Assembly (NCBI RefSeq): GCF_000153025.1
Contig: NZ_CH672432.1
Span: forward strand, 477,127 to 541,126
Direction of reading: 5' to 3'
DNA: 64,000 nucleotides
Origin: Marinomonas sp. MED121
Lineage (GTDB): Bacteria; Pseudomonadota; Gammaproteobacteria; Pseudomonadales; Marinomonadaceae
Shown: one piece after another, positions 53,604 through 63,349 of the stretch
Position numbering within the stretch: position 1 is the first letter of the stretch
How the letters are laid out: every line of letters begins with the position of its first letter
Notes under the pieces: model-generated
Told to the model about the DNA's origin: nothing
Database searches by the model: none
What the model saw: the letters and a program-made list of their open reading frames with translations, nothing else
Position numbers and translations under genes: made by a program

Positions 53604-55892
53604 ATGAATGATGACACAAAAACCAAACCTCAATTAATTGCAGAAATAACCCAACTACGCCATGAATTAGCTCATGTTAATTTAACTAAAGAAGAACAAT
53701 CAATTGAGCTCCTCAAAAGTGAAGAGCGATTTACACTTGCAATGCGCGGTGCCAGTGATGGCTTATGGGATTGGGATTTAAGCACAGACAAAGTCTATTA
53801 TTCGCCTCGCTGGAAAAGCATGTTGGGCTATGAAGAGCATGAGCTTGATCGTTCGCTAAATACTTGGGCTTCAATGGTTCATACTAAAGATAAAGACTTT
53901 GTACTAACCCGTGTGCAAGATTACCTATCAAATAAAGCAGATGCATTTGAAGTCGAAATGCGCATGCGCCATAAAAATGGCTCCTACCTTTATATTCGCT
54001 CCCGTGCCTTTAAAGTCCTAGACGAAACCGAAAATACTCCCATTAGGCTTATTGGCACCCATGTTGATATCACCAAACGCAAAAAAACCGAACTTTTCAG
54101 TGCTAGAAACACAAAAATTTTAGCCATGATAGCTAAAGGTCACCCGGCGTCAAAAATATACGATGAAATTGCCTATATGTATGAAGAAAGGCACCCTGGC
54201 ATGCGCTGCTGTATGCTGATCCTTGAAGGAGACACGCTTTTGTATGGCGGCGCACCTAGCCTTCCCAAAGCTTATTGCGAGGCAATTCATGGGGCTACTA
54301 TTGGTCCTAATGTCGGCTCCTGTGGTTCAGCAAGCTATACCGGAGAAAGAGTCCTAACCGAAGATATAGACACAGACCCTAAATGGGCCAGCGTTAAGCA
54401 CCTAGCACTTCCACATGGCATGAGGTCTTGTTGGTCTGAACCTGTTAAAAATGCTGCCGGAAAAGTTTTAGGGGCCTTTGGTATGTATTATGACTATCCA
54501 GGCTTACCAAATGAGGAAGAGCTCAATGATTTAGTGTCTGCCGTTAGATTGGTCAGTATTATCATGGATAGAGAACAAAATTTAAAGCGCATTAAAGAGC
54601 TTGCCTATACCGATGAATTAACTGGCCTATCAAGCCGTGCTCAATTATATCTCAGCTTAGAAAAGCGTATTAAGTCAGCAAAAGAGAGTAATGAGCACTT
54701 TACTCTCATCTATTTAGACCTTGATAATTTTAAAAATATTAACGACAGCCTAGGACATGATGCAGGTGATACGCTCTTACAAATGATAGCAACTCGCCTT
54801 ATTAATATTACCAGTCATACCCACACAATTGCTCGCCTTGGGGGAGATGAGTTCTGCATTATTTTAGACACTCAAGAGCAAGCAAAAGCAGGAATAATAA
54901 AGTTTGCCCACGCTTGTTTAGAAGGCATTTCTCAGCCTGTCTTTTTAAGTAGTCGAAGATTTATTCCCACCTGCAGTTTAGGCATTGCAAAATATCCAAC
55001 GGATGGCGAAGACTTACCCAGCCTGCTTAAAGCCGCTGACACAGCCTTATATGCGGCAAAGGATAGAGGTAAAAATGTCTATGCTTTTTATCAAGTTGAA
55101 TACACCCAACAAGCTGAATACTCTTTCAAAGTGGAGCAAGCATTAAGAGAGGCCATAGAAACGGAAACATTAAGCCTTGAATATCAAGCCCAAACCTCGG
55201 TTGAGACGGGTAAAATACTCGGCGTTGAAGCCCTTGCTCGCTGGTTCCACCCTCAACTCGGTCATGTCCCTCCCACAGAGTTTATTCCTATTGCCGAAAG
55301 AATTGGCATGATCAGACCCTTAACCCAATGGGTCCTTAAAACGGCTTGTCAGCAGGCGGTCGATTGGCGTCGATCTGGCGTACAAGACTTACGCATGGCA
55401 GTTAACATTTCTCCTAGTCACTTTTTAGAAAGCGATTTTGATCAAGTTATCATTGAGACCATAAAGTCCACGGGAATTGATGTAAGTAAGCTTACGTTAG
55501 AGGTCACAGAAAGTGCAGTACAAACAAATAAAGCTAACCTCTCCATGTTTAAAAAGCTAAAAGCGTTAGGCGTAATGATAGCCATAGATGACTTTGGTAC
55601 CGGCTATTCCTCTTTTGCTTCTTTAAAACACCTTTCTATTGATGTGCTAAAAATCGATAAATATTTTGTGGATGATATGGTAAATGATGAGAAATCAACT
55701 CGCCTGATTAAAGCCATGATAGAAATGGGCCAAAAACTAGGGTATGAAATCGTTTTAGAAGGGGTGGAAAATGACGCTCAGTTTGCCATGTTAAAACAAT
55801 TTGGGGTAAATATTATTCAGGGGTTTCTATTTAGCAAACCTGCGAGTGCAAAAGAGATTGATGCTCTTTTGCCCCGAAAAGTCGCCCTTTAG
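53604..55892 (+). CDS. PAS-GAF-GGDEF-EAL cyclic-di-GMP signalling protein
   Basis: A 762-residue cytoplasmic protein. An N-terminal coiled coil (about 8-32) leads to a PAS/PAC domain (35-160, with GLWDWDLSTDKVYYSPRWKS and the following GTHVDITKRK), a GAF domain (165-325, with GPNVGSCGSASYTGERVLTE), a GGDEF domain (about 335-500) with intact RLGGDEFCIIL, and an EAL domain (about 515-755) with GVEALARW, AVNISPSHFL and AIDDFGTGYSS. Both catalytic signatures look intact, so it could make or degrade c-di-GMP. No membrane segment, so it senses an intracellular cue. It is convergent with prpF and not obviously part of an operon. Confidence 0.94.
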   Translation: MNDDTKTKPQLIAEITQLRHELAHVNLTKEEQSIELLKSEERFTLAMRGASDGLWDWDLSTDKVYYSPRWKSMLGYEEHELDRSLNTWASMVHTKDKDFVLTRVQDYLSNKADAFEVEMRMRHKNGSYLYIRSRAFKVLDETENTPIRLIGTHVDITKRKKTELFSARNTKILAMIAKGHPASKIYDEIAYMYEERHPGMRCCMLILEGDTLLYGGAPSLPKAYCEAIHGATIGPNVGSCGSASYTGERVLTEDIDTDPKWASVKHLALPHGMRSCWSEPVKNAAGKVLGAFGMYYDYPGLPNEEELNDLVSAVRLVSIIMDREQNLKRIKELAYTDELTGLSSRAQLYLSLEKRIKSAKESNEHFTLIYLDLDNFKNINDSLGHDAGDTLLQMIATRLINITSHTHTIARLGGDEFCIILDTQEQAKAGIIKFAHACLEGISQPVFLSSRRFIPTCSLGIAKYPTDGEDLPSLLKAADTALYAAKDRGKNVYAFYQVEYTQQAEYSFKVEQALREAIETETLSLEYQAQTSVETGKILGVEALARWFHPQLGHVPPTEFIPIAERIGMIRPLTQWVLKTACQQAVDWRRSGVQDLRMAVNISPSHFLESDFDQVIIETIKSTGIDVSKLTLEVTESAVQTNKANLSMFKKLKALGVMIAIDDFGTGYSSFASLKHLSIDVLKIDKYFVDDMVNDEKSTRLIKAMIEMGQKLGYEIVLEGVENDAQFAMLKQFGVNIIQGFLFSKPASAKEIDALLPRKVAL

Positions 55893-55925
55893 TAGTATCT
55901 CTTCTTCCAATTCCTTGGGGCATTG

Positions 55926-55998
55926 CGATTAAGTCACCTCTTCTCAGTCTGCTCTTAAAGGTATATGAGGAAAAGGTGTCAAATAAGGCGCCGCTTTG
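55926..55998. repeat. Dispersed intergenic repeat, copy B
   Basis: TAAGTCACCTCTTCTCAGTC at the start and AAGGCGCCGCTTTG at the end match the copy at 51122-51191, with most differences in a short central segment. It lies between the convergent GGDEF-EAL and prpF genes and is 4.8 kb from copy A. GC-rich ends (GGCGCC) could form a hairpin that terminates either gene. Confidence 0.65.
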
Positions 55999-56024
55999 CG
56001 CTTGTTTAGTAGAAAGCCATTTAG

Positions 56025-57203
56025 CTAAAATGCATCCTGGGGCACCCGCACCCAACCTTCCATTAAAACTCTAGCACTTCGACTCATAATCGCACGATCT
56101 ACCGACCACTCACCCTCTGTCTCACTGGCTTTGGCTCCGACACGCAATGTGCCTGAAGGATGCCCAAAGGTCACTGATTCCCTTTCAGTGCCACCAGCAG
56201 CCAGATTCACTAAGGTGCCTGGAATGGCAGCAGCGGTTCCAATTGCAACGGCCGCTGTGCCCATCATGGCATGGTGTAATTTCCCCATAGATAAGGCCCT
56301 GACACAGACATCAATATCATTTGCACTCACATGTGAACCGCTTGAAGCCTGATAATCTTTAGCCGGTGCAACAAAAGCAACCTTAGGAGTGTGTTGGCGT
56401 TGTTCTGCTTGATCAAGGGATTGAATCAATCCCATTTTTAGCGCCCCATGAGCACGGATAGATTCAAACTTAGCTAATGCTTTTGCATCACCATTGATTG
56501 CATCTTGAAGCTCAGTGCCTGTATAACCAAGCTCATCTGCGTTTAAGAAAATGGTCGGAATACCCGCATTGATCAAAGTTGCCTGAAAAGAACCATACTC
56601 GGCCACATCAAGCTGATCTACCAAGTTGCCAGTTGGGAACATGGCGCCCTCACCGTCGGCAGGGTCTACAAATTCCACTTCGACTTCAGCCGCAGGAAAA
56701 GTCACGCCATCAAGTTCAAAATCACCGGTTTCTTGCACTTCGCCATTAGTCATAGGAACATGTGCAATAATGGTTTTTTCGATATTCGCTTGCCAGATAT
56801 TAATGGTCGCTAAGCCATTTTCAGGTAATTTATCCGCATCAACCAAGCCACTAGAAATGGCAAAAGCCCCAACAGCAGCGGTTAAATTGCCACAGTTACC
56901 ACTCCAATCAACAAAGGCTTTATCAATCGCTACCTGACCAAATAAATAGTTCACATCATGATCAGCTTTGTCAGATTTAGAAATGATGACGGTCTTACTG
57001 GTACTTGAGGTTGCACCACCCATACCATCTGTTTGCTTACCATAAGGATCAGGGCTACCTATCACACGAAGCAATAAATCATCTCTTACCTTTCCAGGGA
57101 CTCGCGCCGCTTCGGGTAAATCTTGTAGACTAAAAAATACACCTTTACTGGTGCCACCGCGCATATAAGTCGCAGGAATTTTAACTTGTGGTAAATGTGC
57201 CAT
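56025..57203 (-). CDS. prpF: 2-methylaconitate cis-trans isomerase PrpF
   Basis: Isomerises trans-2-methylaconitate from AcnD to the cis form in the methylcitrate cycle. The 392-residue protein has the diaminopimelate-epimerase-like fold with the family start KIPATYMRGGTSKGVFF, SPDPYGKQTDGMGGATSSTS and the WSGNCGNLTAAVGAFA stretch (about 108-123), which carries an active-site cysteine. It follows acnD by about 135 bases that contain a hairpin and a short tandem repeat. It is the last gene of the prp cluster. AcnD/PrpF pairs replace PrpD in many gammaproteobacteria. Confidence 0.95.
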   Translation of the reverse strand: MAHLPQVKIPATYMRGGTSKGVFFSLQDLPEAARVPGKVRDDLLLRVIGSPDPYGKQTDGMGGATSSTSKTVIISKSDKADHDVNYLFGQVAIDKAFVDWSGNCGNLTAAVGAFAISSGLVDADKLPENGLATINIWQANIEKTIIAHVPMTNGEVQETGDFELDGVTFPAAEVEVEFVDPADGEGAMFPTGNLVDQLDVAEYGSFQATLINAGIPTIFLNADELGYTGTELQDAINGDAKALAKFESIRAHGALKMGLIQSLDQAEQRQHTPKVAFVAPAKDYQASSGSHVSANDIDVCVRALSMGKLHHAMMGTAAVAIGTAAAIPGTLVNLAAGGTERESVTFGHPSGTLRVGAKASETEGEWSVDRAIMSRSARVLMEGWVRVPQDAF

Positions 57204-57252
57204 ACCAAGTTACCTCTATTAGGCATGCTTTAATCAAAGCAATAAAAAGGGC

Positions 57253-57298
57253 GAGTGGGACCCGCAAGAAAATAGGCAGAAAAGCTGCGAGCCCACTC
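57253..57298 (-). other. Intercistronic hairpin between acnD and prpF
   Basis: GAGTGGG (57253-57259) and CCCACTC (57292-57298) are exact reverse complements, and the adjoining ACCCGC/GCGAGC bases nearly continue the stem. It lies about 40 bases past the acnD stop and 50 bases before prpF. There is no T-tract on the minus strand, so it is more likely an RNA-stability or partial-attenuation element than a terminator. Confidence 0.55.
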
Positions 57299-57300
57299 AT

Positions 57301-57328
57301 AAACTTAAACTTAAACTTAAACTTAAAC
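57301..57328. repeat. Short tandem repeat (AAACTT)4
   Basis: Four consecutive copies of AAACTT plus AAAC lie just after the acnD stop codon on the minus strand (reading as AAGTTT). Such repeats can change copy number by slippage; here it is outside coding sequence, so any effect would be on spacing or RNA structure. Confidence 0.75.
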
Positions 57329-57338
57329 AAAAGTGCAA

Positions 57339-59942
57339 TTAAGCGTTATTGGCTAAAAAGTCTTGAGCAAAGCGCTGTAATACACCACCAGCTTCATATA
57401 CAGACACTTCTTCTGCAGTATCAAGACGACAAGTCACAGGCACTTCAACACGTTCGCCATTTTTACGTTCAATAATCAGGGTTAATGTCGCACCTGGCGT
57501 TCTATCACCAATAACATCATAGGTTTCTGTGCCATCAATTTGATAAGTATGACGATTCTCACCTGCTTTAAACTCAAGCGGTAATACACCCATACCAACT
57601 AGGTTTGTTCTATGAATACGCTCAAAGCCTTCCGCCACAATCACTTCAACACCAGCCAGACGCACACCTTTGGCCGCCCAGTCGCGAGATGAACCTTGCC
57701 CGTAATCTGCGCCAGCAACAATAATCAAAGGTTGTTTGCGATCCATATAGGTTTCAATCGCTTCCCACATGCGACTTTCTTGGCCTTCTGGCTCAATACG
57801 TGCGAGTGATCCTTGTTTGATGTCGCCCAGCTCATCACGGCACATTTCATTAAGCAGTTTAGGATTAGCAAAAGTCGCTCTTTGCGCCGTTAAGTGATCA
57901 CCACGGTGTGTCGCATAAGAGTTAAAGTCTTCTTCTGGCAGACCCATTTTATCTAAATAAGCACCCGCAGCACTGTTAAGCATAATGGCATTAGAAGGGG
58001 ATAAATGGTCAGTGGTGATATTGTCACCCAATACTGCCAGCGGACGCATACCTTTCATGGTACGCTCACCGGCAAGCGCCCCTTCCCAATAAGGAGGACG
58101 GCGAATATAAGTACTTTGTGCTCGCCAGTCATAAAGAGGGCTTGGCGCTTTTTTAATGGTGCCAAGATCAAACATAGGAATATAAATTTGCTTGAATTGC
58201 TCAGGTTTAACCGCTTTAGCAACGATTGCATCTATCTCTTCATCACTTGGCCAAATATCTTTCAGGCTAATATCATTGCCATCTTGATCCTGTCCTAGAA
58301 TGTCTTTTTCAATATCAAAACGCATTGTTCCTGCAATAGCATAAGCCACAACCAAAGGCGGAGAAGCAAGGAAAGCTTGCTTAGCATAAGGGTGAATACG
58401 GCCATCAAAGTTACGATTACCTGATAACACAGCTGTTGCGTATAAATCTCTGTCGATCACTTCTTTCTGTATTTTAGGATCAAGTGCACCACTCATACCA
58501 TTACAAGTCGTACAGGCATACGCCACGATACCAAAACCTAATTTTTCAAGTTCAGGCAATAAGCCTGCTTCTTCTAAATAGAGTTTGGCAACTTTAGAGC
58601 CGGGTGCAAACGAGGTTTTCACCCAAGGCTTACGCACTAAACCCAGCTCATTGGCTTTTTTAGCCACAAGCGCCGCAGCAACAACGTTTCTAGGATTTGA
58701 AGTGTTAGTACAAGAGGTAATTGCCGCGATAATCACAGCCCCATCAGGCATCTGCCCATCCGCTTCTTGTGCTTTAGCAGCATCAAGCCCTACTGCAATG
58801 CCACGTGATTCTAGTTCTGTGGTGGGTAAACGACGGTGAGGGTTAGAAGGGCCCGCCATATTGCGGCACACACTAGATAGATCAAATTCAAGTACTCTTT
58901 CATATTGAGCGTCAACAAGATCATCTGCCCAAAGGCCTGTTTGTTTTGCATAGGCTTCTACTAGTGCTACTTGCTCTGGTTCACGGCCTGTTAGTTTAAG
59001 GTAATCTATCGTTTGCTCATCGATATAGAACATACCGGCAGACGCACCAAACTCAGGTGTCATATTAGAAATAGTGGCACGGTCACCTATGGTCAGCTTG
59101 CTGGCACCGTCACCAAAGAACTCTAAGTAAGAAGACACTACTTTCTGGTTTCTCAAAAACTCAGTAATGGCCAAAACAATGTCGGTTGCCGTAATACCAG
59201 GCTGGCGCTTACCGGTTAACTTCACCCCAATGATATTAGGTAGACGCATCATAGAAGGACGACCTAACATCACGGTTTCGGCTTCTAAGCCGCCCACACC
59301 GATTGCAATCACACCCAATGCGTCAACATGGGGGGTGTGACTGTCTGTCCCCACACAGGTATCCGGGAAGGCAACCCCTTCTCTTGCTTGAATCACTGGC
59401 GACATTTTTTCTAAGTTGATCTGGTGCATGATGCCATTACCCGCAGGAATCACATCGACATTTTCAAAGGCTGTTTTTGTCCATTCTATAAAGTGGAATC
59501 TGTCTTCATTACGTCTGTCTTCAATCGCTCTATTCTTCTCAAACGCATCTTTATCAAAGCCCGGTGCTTCTACAGCCAAAGAGTGGTCAACGATTAACTG
59601 AGTTGGTACCACTGGGTTTACTTTCGCAGGGTCACCACCTTGGTCAGCAATGGCATCACGAAGGCCCGCTAAATCAACTAATGCAGTTTGTCCAAGAATA
59701 TCGTGACAAACAACACGTGCTGGGAACCAAGGAAAATCTAAATCTCGCTTACGTTCGATAATTTGCGTTAAAGCCGCTGTTAGCTCTTCTGGCGCACAAC
59801 GGCGAACCAAGTTTTCCGCTAATACTTTTGAGGTGTAAGGTAAGGAGGCATATGAGCCTGGTTTAATGGCTTCCACCGCAGCGCGAGTGTCGTAAAAATC
59901 TAGGCCAGTGTTCGCCAAAGGTTTGCGATATAAAGTATTCAT
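57339..59942 (-). CDS. acnD: 2-methylcitrate dehydratase, Fe/S-dependent (AcnD)
   Basis: Aconitase-family enzyme that dehydrates 2-methylcitrate. The 867-residue protein contains the AcnD/AcnA fold with 4Fe-4S ligands in ITSCTNTSNP and YACTTCNGMSG, the FPDTCVGTDSHTPHVDALGV stretch, and the C-terminal swivel domain with GADYGQGSSRDWAAKG. It lies between prpC and prpF, so AcnD is preferred to AcnA. A 197-bp gap separates it from prpC. Its product needs PrpF, which is encoded next, completing the PrpD-independent route. Confidence 0.96.
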   Translation of the reverse strand: MNTLYRKPLANTGLDFYDTRAAVEAIKPGSYASLPYTSKVLAENLVRRCAPEELTAALTQIIERKRDLDFPWFPARVVCHDILGQTALVDLAGLRDAIADQGGDPAKVNPVVPTQLIVDHSLAVEAPGFDKDAFEKNRAIEDRRNEDRFHFIEWTKTAFENVDVIPAGNGIMHQINLEKMSPVIQAREGVAFPDTCVGTDSHTPHVDALGVIAIGVGGLEAETVMLGRPSMMRLPNIIGVKLTGKRQPGITATDIVLAITEFLRNQKVVSSYLEFFGDGASKLTIGDRATISNMTPEFGASAGMFYIDEQTIDYLKLTGREPEQVALVEAYAKQTGLWADDLVDAQYERVLEFDLSSVCRNMAGPSNPHRRLPTTELESRGIAVGLDAAKAQEADGQMPDGAVIIAAITSCTNTSNPRNVVAAALVAKKANELGLVRKPWVKTSFAPGSKVAKLYLEEAGLLPELEKLGFGIVAYACTTCNGMSGALDPKIQKEVIDRDLYATAVLSGNRNFDGRIHPYAKQAFLASPPLVVAYAIAGTMRFDIEKDILGQDQDGNDISLKDIWPSDEEIDAIVAKAVKPEQFKQIYIPMFDLGTIKKAPSPLYDWRAQSTYIRRPPYWEGALAGERTMKGMRPLAVLGDNITTDHLSPSNAIMLNSAAGAYLDKMGLPEEDFNSYATHRGDHLTAQRATFANPKLLNEMCRDELGDIKQGSLARIEPEGQESRMWEAIETYMDRKQPLIIVAGADYGQGSSRDWAAKGVRLAGVEVIVAEGFERIHRTNLVGMGVLPLEFKAGENRHTYQIDGTETYDVIGDRTPGATLTLIIERKNGERVEVPVTCRLDTAEEVSVYEAGGVLQRFAQDFLANNA

Positions 59943-60139
59943 AATAGCTATCCAGCAGTATCAAGAGACAAGCAGTGAATAAACAAGCCTGTCTAAATAA
60001 AGGTTTAAGCGTTATTTCAGGCAACAAAACACTCTAAAAAAAGCTTTACTAAGCGCTTTTTAGACATGTTTTATAGCGTATTCATTGAATTGATAATTAT
60101 GATGAGGCCAAGTCTTTTGACTCAACCTCATCCGGCTTT

Positions 60140-61264
60140 TTAGCGTTCGCTAATCGGCTTAACAGTACGAGGTTCAGAGCCTGTATAGTCAGCACTTGGG
60201 CGAATAATACGGTTATTCGCTCTTTGCTCCATTACATGGGCAGCCCAGCCAGTTAGACGTGAACACACAAAGATTGGCGTAAAGAGTTTTGTCGGAATGC
60301 CCATAAAGTGATAAGCCGATGCATGGAAGAAATCAGCATTACAAAATAGCTTTTTGGTATCCCACATAAACTCTTCACAAGCCACTGAAATGTCATATAA
60401 AGAAGTATCACCATTCTCATGAGCCAATTTCTCAGACCATTTTTTGATGATGACATTACGTGGATCTGAGGTGCTATAGATAGCATGACCAAAGCCCATG
60501 ATTTTCTCTTTACGCTCAAGCATGCCTGCCATTTGTACTTTGGCATCTTCTGGCGAACTGAACTTCTCAATCATGTCCATCGCCGCTTCATTGGCACCAC
60601 CATGCAAAGGACCACGCAATGAACCAATCGCACCTGTGACACAAGAGTACATATCTGACAAGGTAGAGGCACAAACACGAGCGGTGAAAGTAGACGCATT
60701 AAACTCATGCTCAGCATAAAGAATTAAAGACACATCCATTACACGGCGATGCTGATCAGAAGGGGTTTTGCCGCTCATGAGTTTCAGTAAATGACCACCA
60801 ATAGAATCTTCATCTGTATTACAGTCAATCTCGACACCCTCATGAGAGAAACGGTACCAGTAACACATGATCGCAGGGAAAGCGCCAAGAAGGCGATTGG
60901 CCGCTTTGTCTTGGTCATTAAAATCTACTTCTGGCTCAAGGTTACCCAAGAAAGAAGCACCGGTACGCATCACATCCATTGGATGCGCATCAGCAGGAAT
61001 ACGTTGTAAGACTTCTTTTAACGCCTGGGGTAAATTACGCATTCCCCTTAACTGAGTTTTATAGGCATCAAGCTGAGCTTGATTAGGTAATTCACCGTTA
61101 AAAAGCAAATAGGCGACTTCTTCAAAGCTAGCGTTATCCGCAAGATCTGACACATCATAACCACAATAAGTTAAGCCACTGCCCGATTTACCAACGGTAC
61201 AAAGCGCTGTTTCGCCCGCACTTTGTCCACGAAGTCCTGCACCTGTTAATTTTTTAGCTGTCAT
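60140..61264 (-). CDS. prpC: 2-methylcitrate synthase
   Basis: Condenses propionyl-CoA with oxaloacetate. At 374 residues it is the short, PrpC-type citrate synthase. The protein shows GLRGQSAGETALCTVGKSGS, LTYCGYDVSDLADN, active-site His in LHGGANEAAMDMI, and MGFGHAIYSTSDPRN carrying the second catalytic His. The Asp-containing FFHASAYHFMGIPTKLFTPI follows. It sits between prpB and acnD with a 129-bp gap to prpB. Together the cluster removes propionyl-CoA arising from valine, odd-chain fats or propionate. Confidence 0.96.
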   Translation of the reverse strand: MTAKKLTGAGLRGQSAGETALCTVGKSGSGLTYCGYDVSDLADNASFEEVAYLLFNGELPNQAQLDAYKTQLRGMRNLPQALKEVLQRIPADAHPMDVMRTGASFLGNLEPEVDFNDQDKAANRLLGAFPAIMCYWYRFSHEGVEIDCNTDEDSIGGHLLKLMSGKTPSDQHRRVMDVSLILYAEHEFNASTFTARVCASTLSDMYSCVTGAIGSLRGPLHGGANEAAMDMIEKFSSPEDAKVQMAGMLERKEKIMGFGHAIYSTSDPRNVIIKKWSEKLAHENGDTSLYDISVACEEFMWDTKKLFCNADFFHASAYHFMGIPTKLFTPIFVCSRLTGWAAHVMEQRANNRIIRPSADYTGSEPRTVKPISER

Positions 61265-61392
61265 AATTACACCTTTTCCTATAGCAAAGCCTTTTGAAAC
61301 AATCCTTTATAAGTCATCTCGATAAAGACAGACTTACCAAAAAGCAATGCTGATAATTTGATTTACGTTTTTGTTATTTTTTAACCATCAAG

Positions 61393-62298
61393 TTATTTGT
61401 TCTTACCTTGAGAAAATAGCTGATCAAGCTTTTGCTCATAATCGTGGTAACCAAGATAATCATACAGCTCCATGCGGGTTTGCATATTATCAATCGCCGC
61501 TTTTTGATCACCGTCAGCTAATAGGGTTTGATACACATTTTCAGCCGCTTTATTCATGGCTCTAAAAGCAGAAAGAGGATAAAGCACCATAGCAGCCCCC
61601 CAGTCACCGAGTTCTTTCTTGTTCCATAGTTCAGTCTGACCAAACTCAGTAATGTTAGCCAAAATCGGCACGTCCAAGGCTTCAGAGAATGCTCGGTAAT
61701 GCTCTTCTGTTTTAACCGCTTCAGCGAAAATGCCATCAGCGCCAGCAGCAACGTAAGCTTTTGCTCTAGCAATTGCCGCTTCCAATCCTTCTTGAGCGAA
61801 AGAGTCAGTACGCGCCATAATAAAGAAATCAGGATCAATACGTGCGTCAACAGCCGCTTTGATTCTGTCAGTCATTTCTTCAACAGAAACAATTTCTTTA
61901 TTCGGTCTGTGGCCACAACGTTTTTGCGCCACCTGATCTTCAATATGAACCGCAGCAGCGCCTGCTTTTTCCATATCACGAATGGTTTTAGCGATGTTGA
62001 AGGCTCCACCCCAACCTGTATCAATATCCACTAATAAAGGTAGACTTGAAGCAGACGTAATACGCTGAACATCAACGATCACATCGTTAAGTGATGTCAT
62101 GCCCAAATCAGGCAAACCATAAGAGGCATTCGCCACACCACCACCAGACAAGTAAATTGCTTGATGGCCTAACTGTTCTGCCATCATGGCGCAGTACGCA
62201 TTGATAGTGCCGACAATCTGTAATGGCGCGTTATTTTTAAGGGCTAATCGAAACTTAGCACCAGGTGATAACCTTGTTTGTGACGAATCTTGTGACAT
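61393..62298 (-). CDS. prpB: 2-methylisocitrate lyase
   Basis: Cleaves 2-methylisocitrate into pyruvate and succinate. The 301-residue protein has the isocitrate-lyase family core: [18 protein letters not shown] (about 50-67), the metal segment [31 protein letters not shown] with the catalytic Cys in KRCGH (about 122), and [12 protein letters not shown]. It is the first structural gene after the GntR regulator, only 24 bases downstream of it, so regulator and pathway are co-transcribed. Confidence 0.97.
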   Translation of the reverse strand: MSQDSSQTRLSPGAKFRLALKNNAPLQIVGTINAYCAMMAEQLGHQAIYLSGGGVANASYGLPDLGMTSLNDVIVDVQRITSASSLPLLVDIDTGWGGAFNIAKTIRDMEKAGAAAVHIEDQVAQKRCGHRPNKEIVSVEEMTDRIKAAVDARIDPDFFIMARTDSFAQEGLEAAIARAKAYVAAGADGIFAEAVKTEEHYRAFSEALDVPILANITEFGQTELWNKKELGDWGAAMVLYPLSAFRAMNKAAENVYQTLLADGDQKAAIDNMQTRMELYDYLGYHDYEQKLDQLFSQGKNK

Positions 62299-62322
62299 GA
62301 TATGTGTCCCCTTACCTATTGA

Positions 62323-63015
62323 TTATTGGTTGAGCTTATTTTGCTCAGCGATTTTGTTTTCGATATTTTTGCGAGAAGCCGCAATGTGACGACGCATAAG
62401 AAGCTCAGCAAGCTCGCCGTCTCTATCACTTATGGCTTCGATAATTCTGGCGTGTTCAGAGAAAGCACGACTCGCCCTTGGGCTATTCATACCAAACTGA
62501 CAACGGTACATACGGACAAGGTGATACAACTGTCCGCAGATAAGATTAATAAGTTGAGCATTGTGGCTACCTAGAATCACTTTATAGTGAAAATCTAAAT
62601 CACCCTTTTCTTGGTAGTAAGCCACACCATCTTGTAAATCTTGTGCCGTTGAATGTTGTGACAACATGGCCTTCATGTCGACAATCTCTTCACCCGTCAT
62701 ATTTTCAGCCGCTTGACGACAGGCCATACCTTCTAAAGCCTCACGAGTAATATAAAGCTCTAACAAACCTTTAATACTACATTCTACAACACGAGAGCCT
62801 ACATTTGGCTTACGCTCAATAAGGTGGCATTTTTCTAGGCGATTCAAGGCTTCACGCAAAGTAGAGCGACTTACTTGATATTGTTTAGCTAACTCAGGCT
62901 CACTGATTTTACTACCAGCTAAAATGTCGCCCTCAACAATAGCATGCTGAATCTGTTCAAAGACTTTGTCTGCAGTGGTCACTGCTAAGGTTTTTGTTGG
63001 ATTATCAAGAGGCAT
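62323..63015 (-). CDS. GntR/FadR-subfamily regulator of the prp cluster
   Basis: A 230-residue regulator with an N-terminal winged helix (about 10-75: IVEGDILAGSKISEPELAKQ and YQVSRSTLREALNRL) and a C-terminal FCD all-helical effector domain (about 85-225, with DLDFHYKVILGSHNAQLI and FSEHARIIEAISDRDGELAE). Located at the head of the prp operon, it should repress prpB-prpC-acnD-prpF in the absence of 2-methylcitrate or a similar ligand. Palindromes of the FadR-family type lie upstream (63019-63030 and 63088-63105). It replaces the sigma54-type PrpR found in enterobacteria. Confidence 0.9.
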   Translation of the reverse strand: MPLDNPTKTLAVTTADKVFEQIQHAIVEGDILAGSKISEPELAKQYQVSRSTLREALNRLEKCHLIERKPNVGSRVVECSIKGLLELYITREALEGMACRQAAENMTGEEIVDMKAMLSQHSTAQDLQDGVAYYQEKGDLDFHYKVILGSHNAQLINLICGQLYHLVRMYRCQFGMNSPRASRAFSEHARIIEAISDRDGELAELLMRRHIAASRKNIENKIAEQNKLNQ

Positions 63016-63018
63016 AAT

Positions 63019-63105
63019 ATTGTCTACAATTTGTTTGATTTATGAGCATACTAAAGAATATTGAGAATAAGTCAATCCTACTAACGCATAATTGTCGACA
63101 ATTAT
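63019..63105. promoter_or_regulatory. FadR-type operator palindromes upstream of the prp cluster
   Basis: ATTGTCTACAAT (63019-63030) and the 18-base perfect palindrome ATAATTGTCGACAATTAT (63088-63105) both match the GntR/FadR-family core TTGTC-n-ACAA (T-G-T-n3-A-C-A). A further partial copy, TTGTCAGACA, lies near 63154. The first overlaps the regulator's start region and the second is about 75 bases upstream, fitting autoregulation of the prp operon and perhaps control of the divergent alcohol dehydrogenase. Confidence 0.7.
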
Positions 63106-63349
63106 AGTTCAATAATTGCCCATTAGAGACAATAAACCTTATTAAACGCCAAATTGTCAGACACTTTTACTAGCATTCCCCTAAAAGCAGTCACTTTTTT
63201 AGACATTTGTATGACATCTTTAAATCCCAGTTAAACAAGGCAGAGTGATTCATGGGTAAGTTGGTTTAAACAATAAAATTCAGATAGAATCCACTCAAAT
63301 GTTGTAAATCGAAAACAAAACAAACAACAACGAAAATTTAAGGTGGGAT

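Noticed and set aside
57188-57475. Plus-strand frame covering the AAACTT tandem repeat
   Set aside because: It spans the acnD-prpF spacer and overlaps the acnD 3' end; the LNLNLN peptide comes from the repeat itself.
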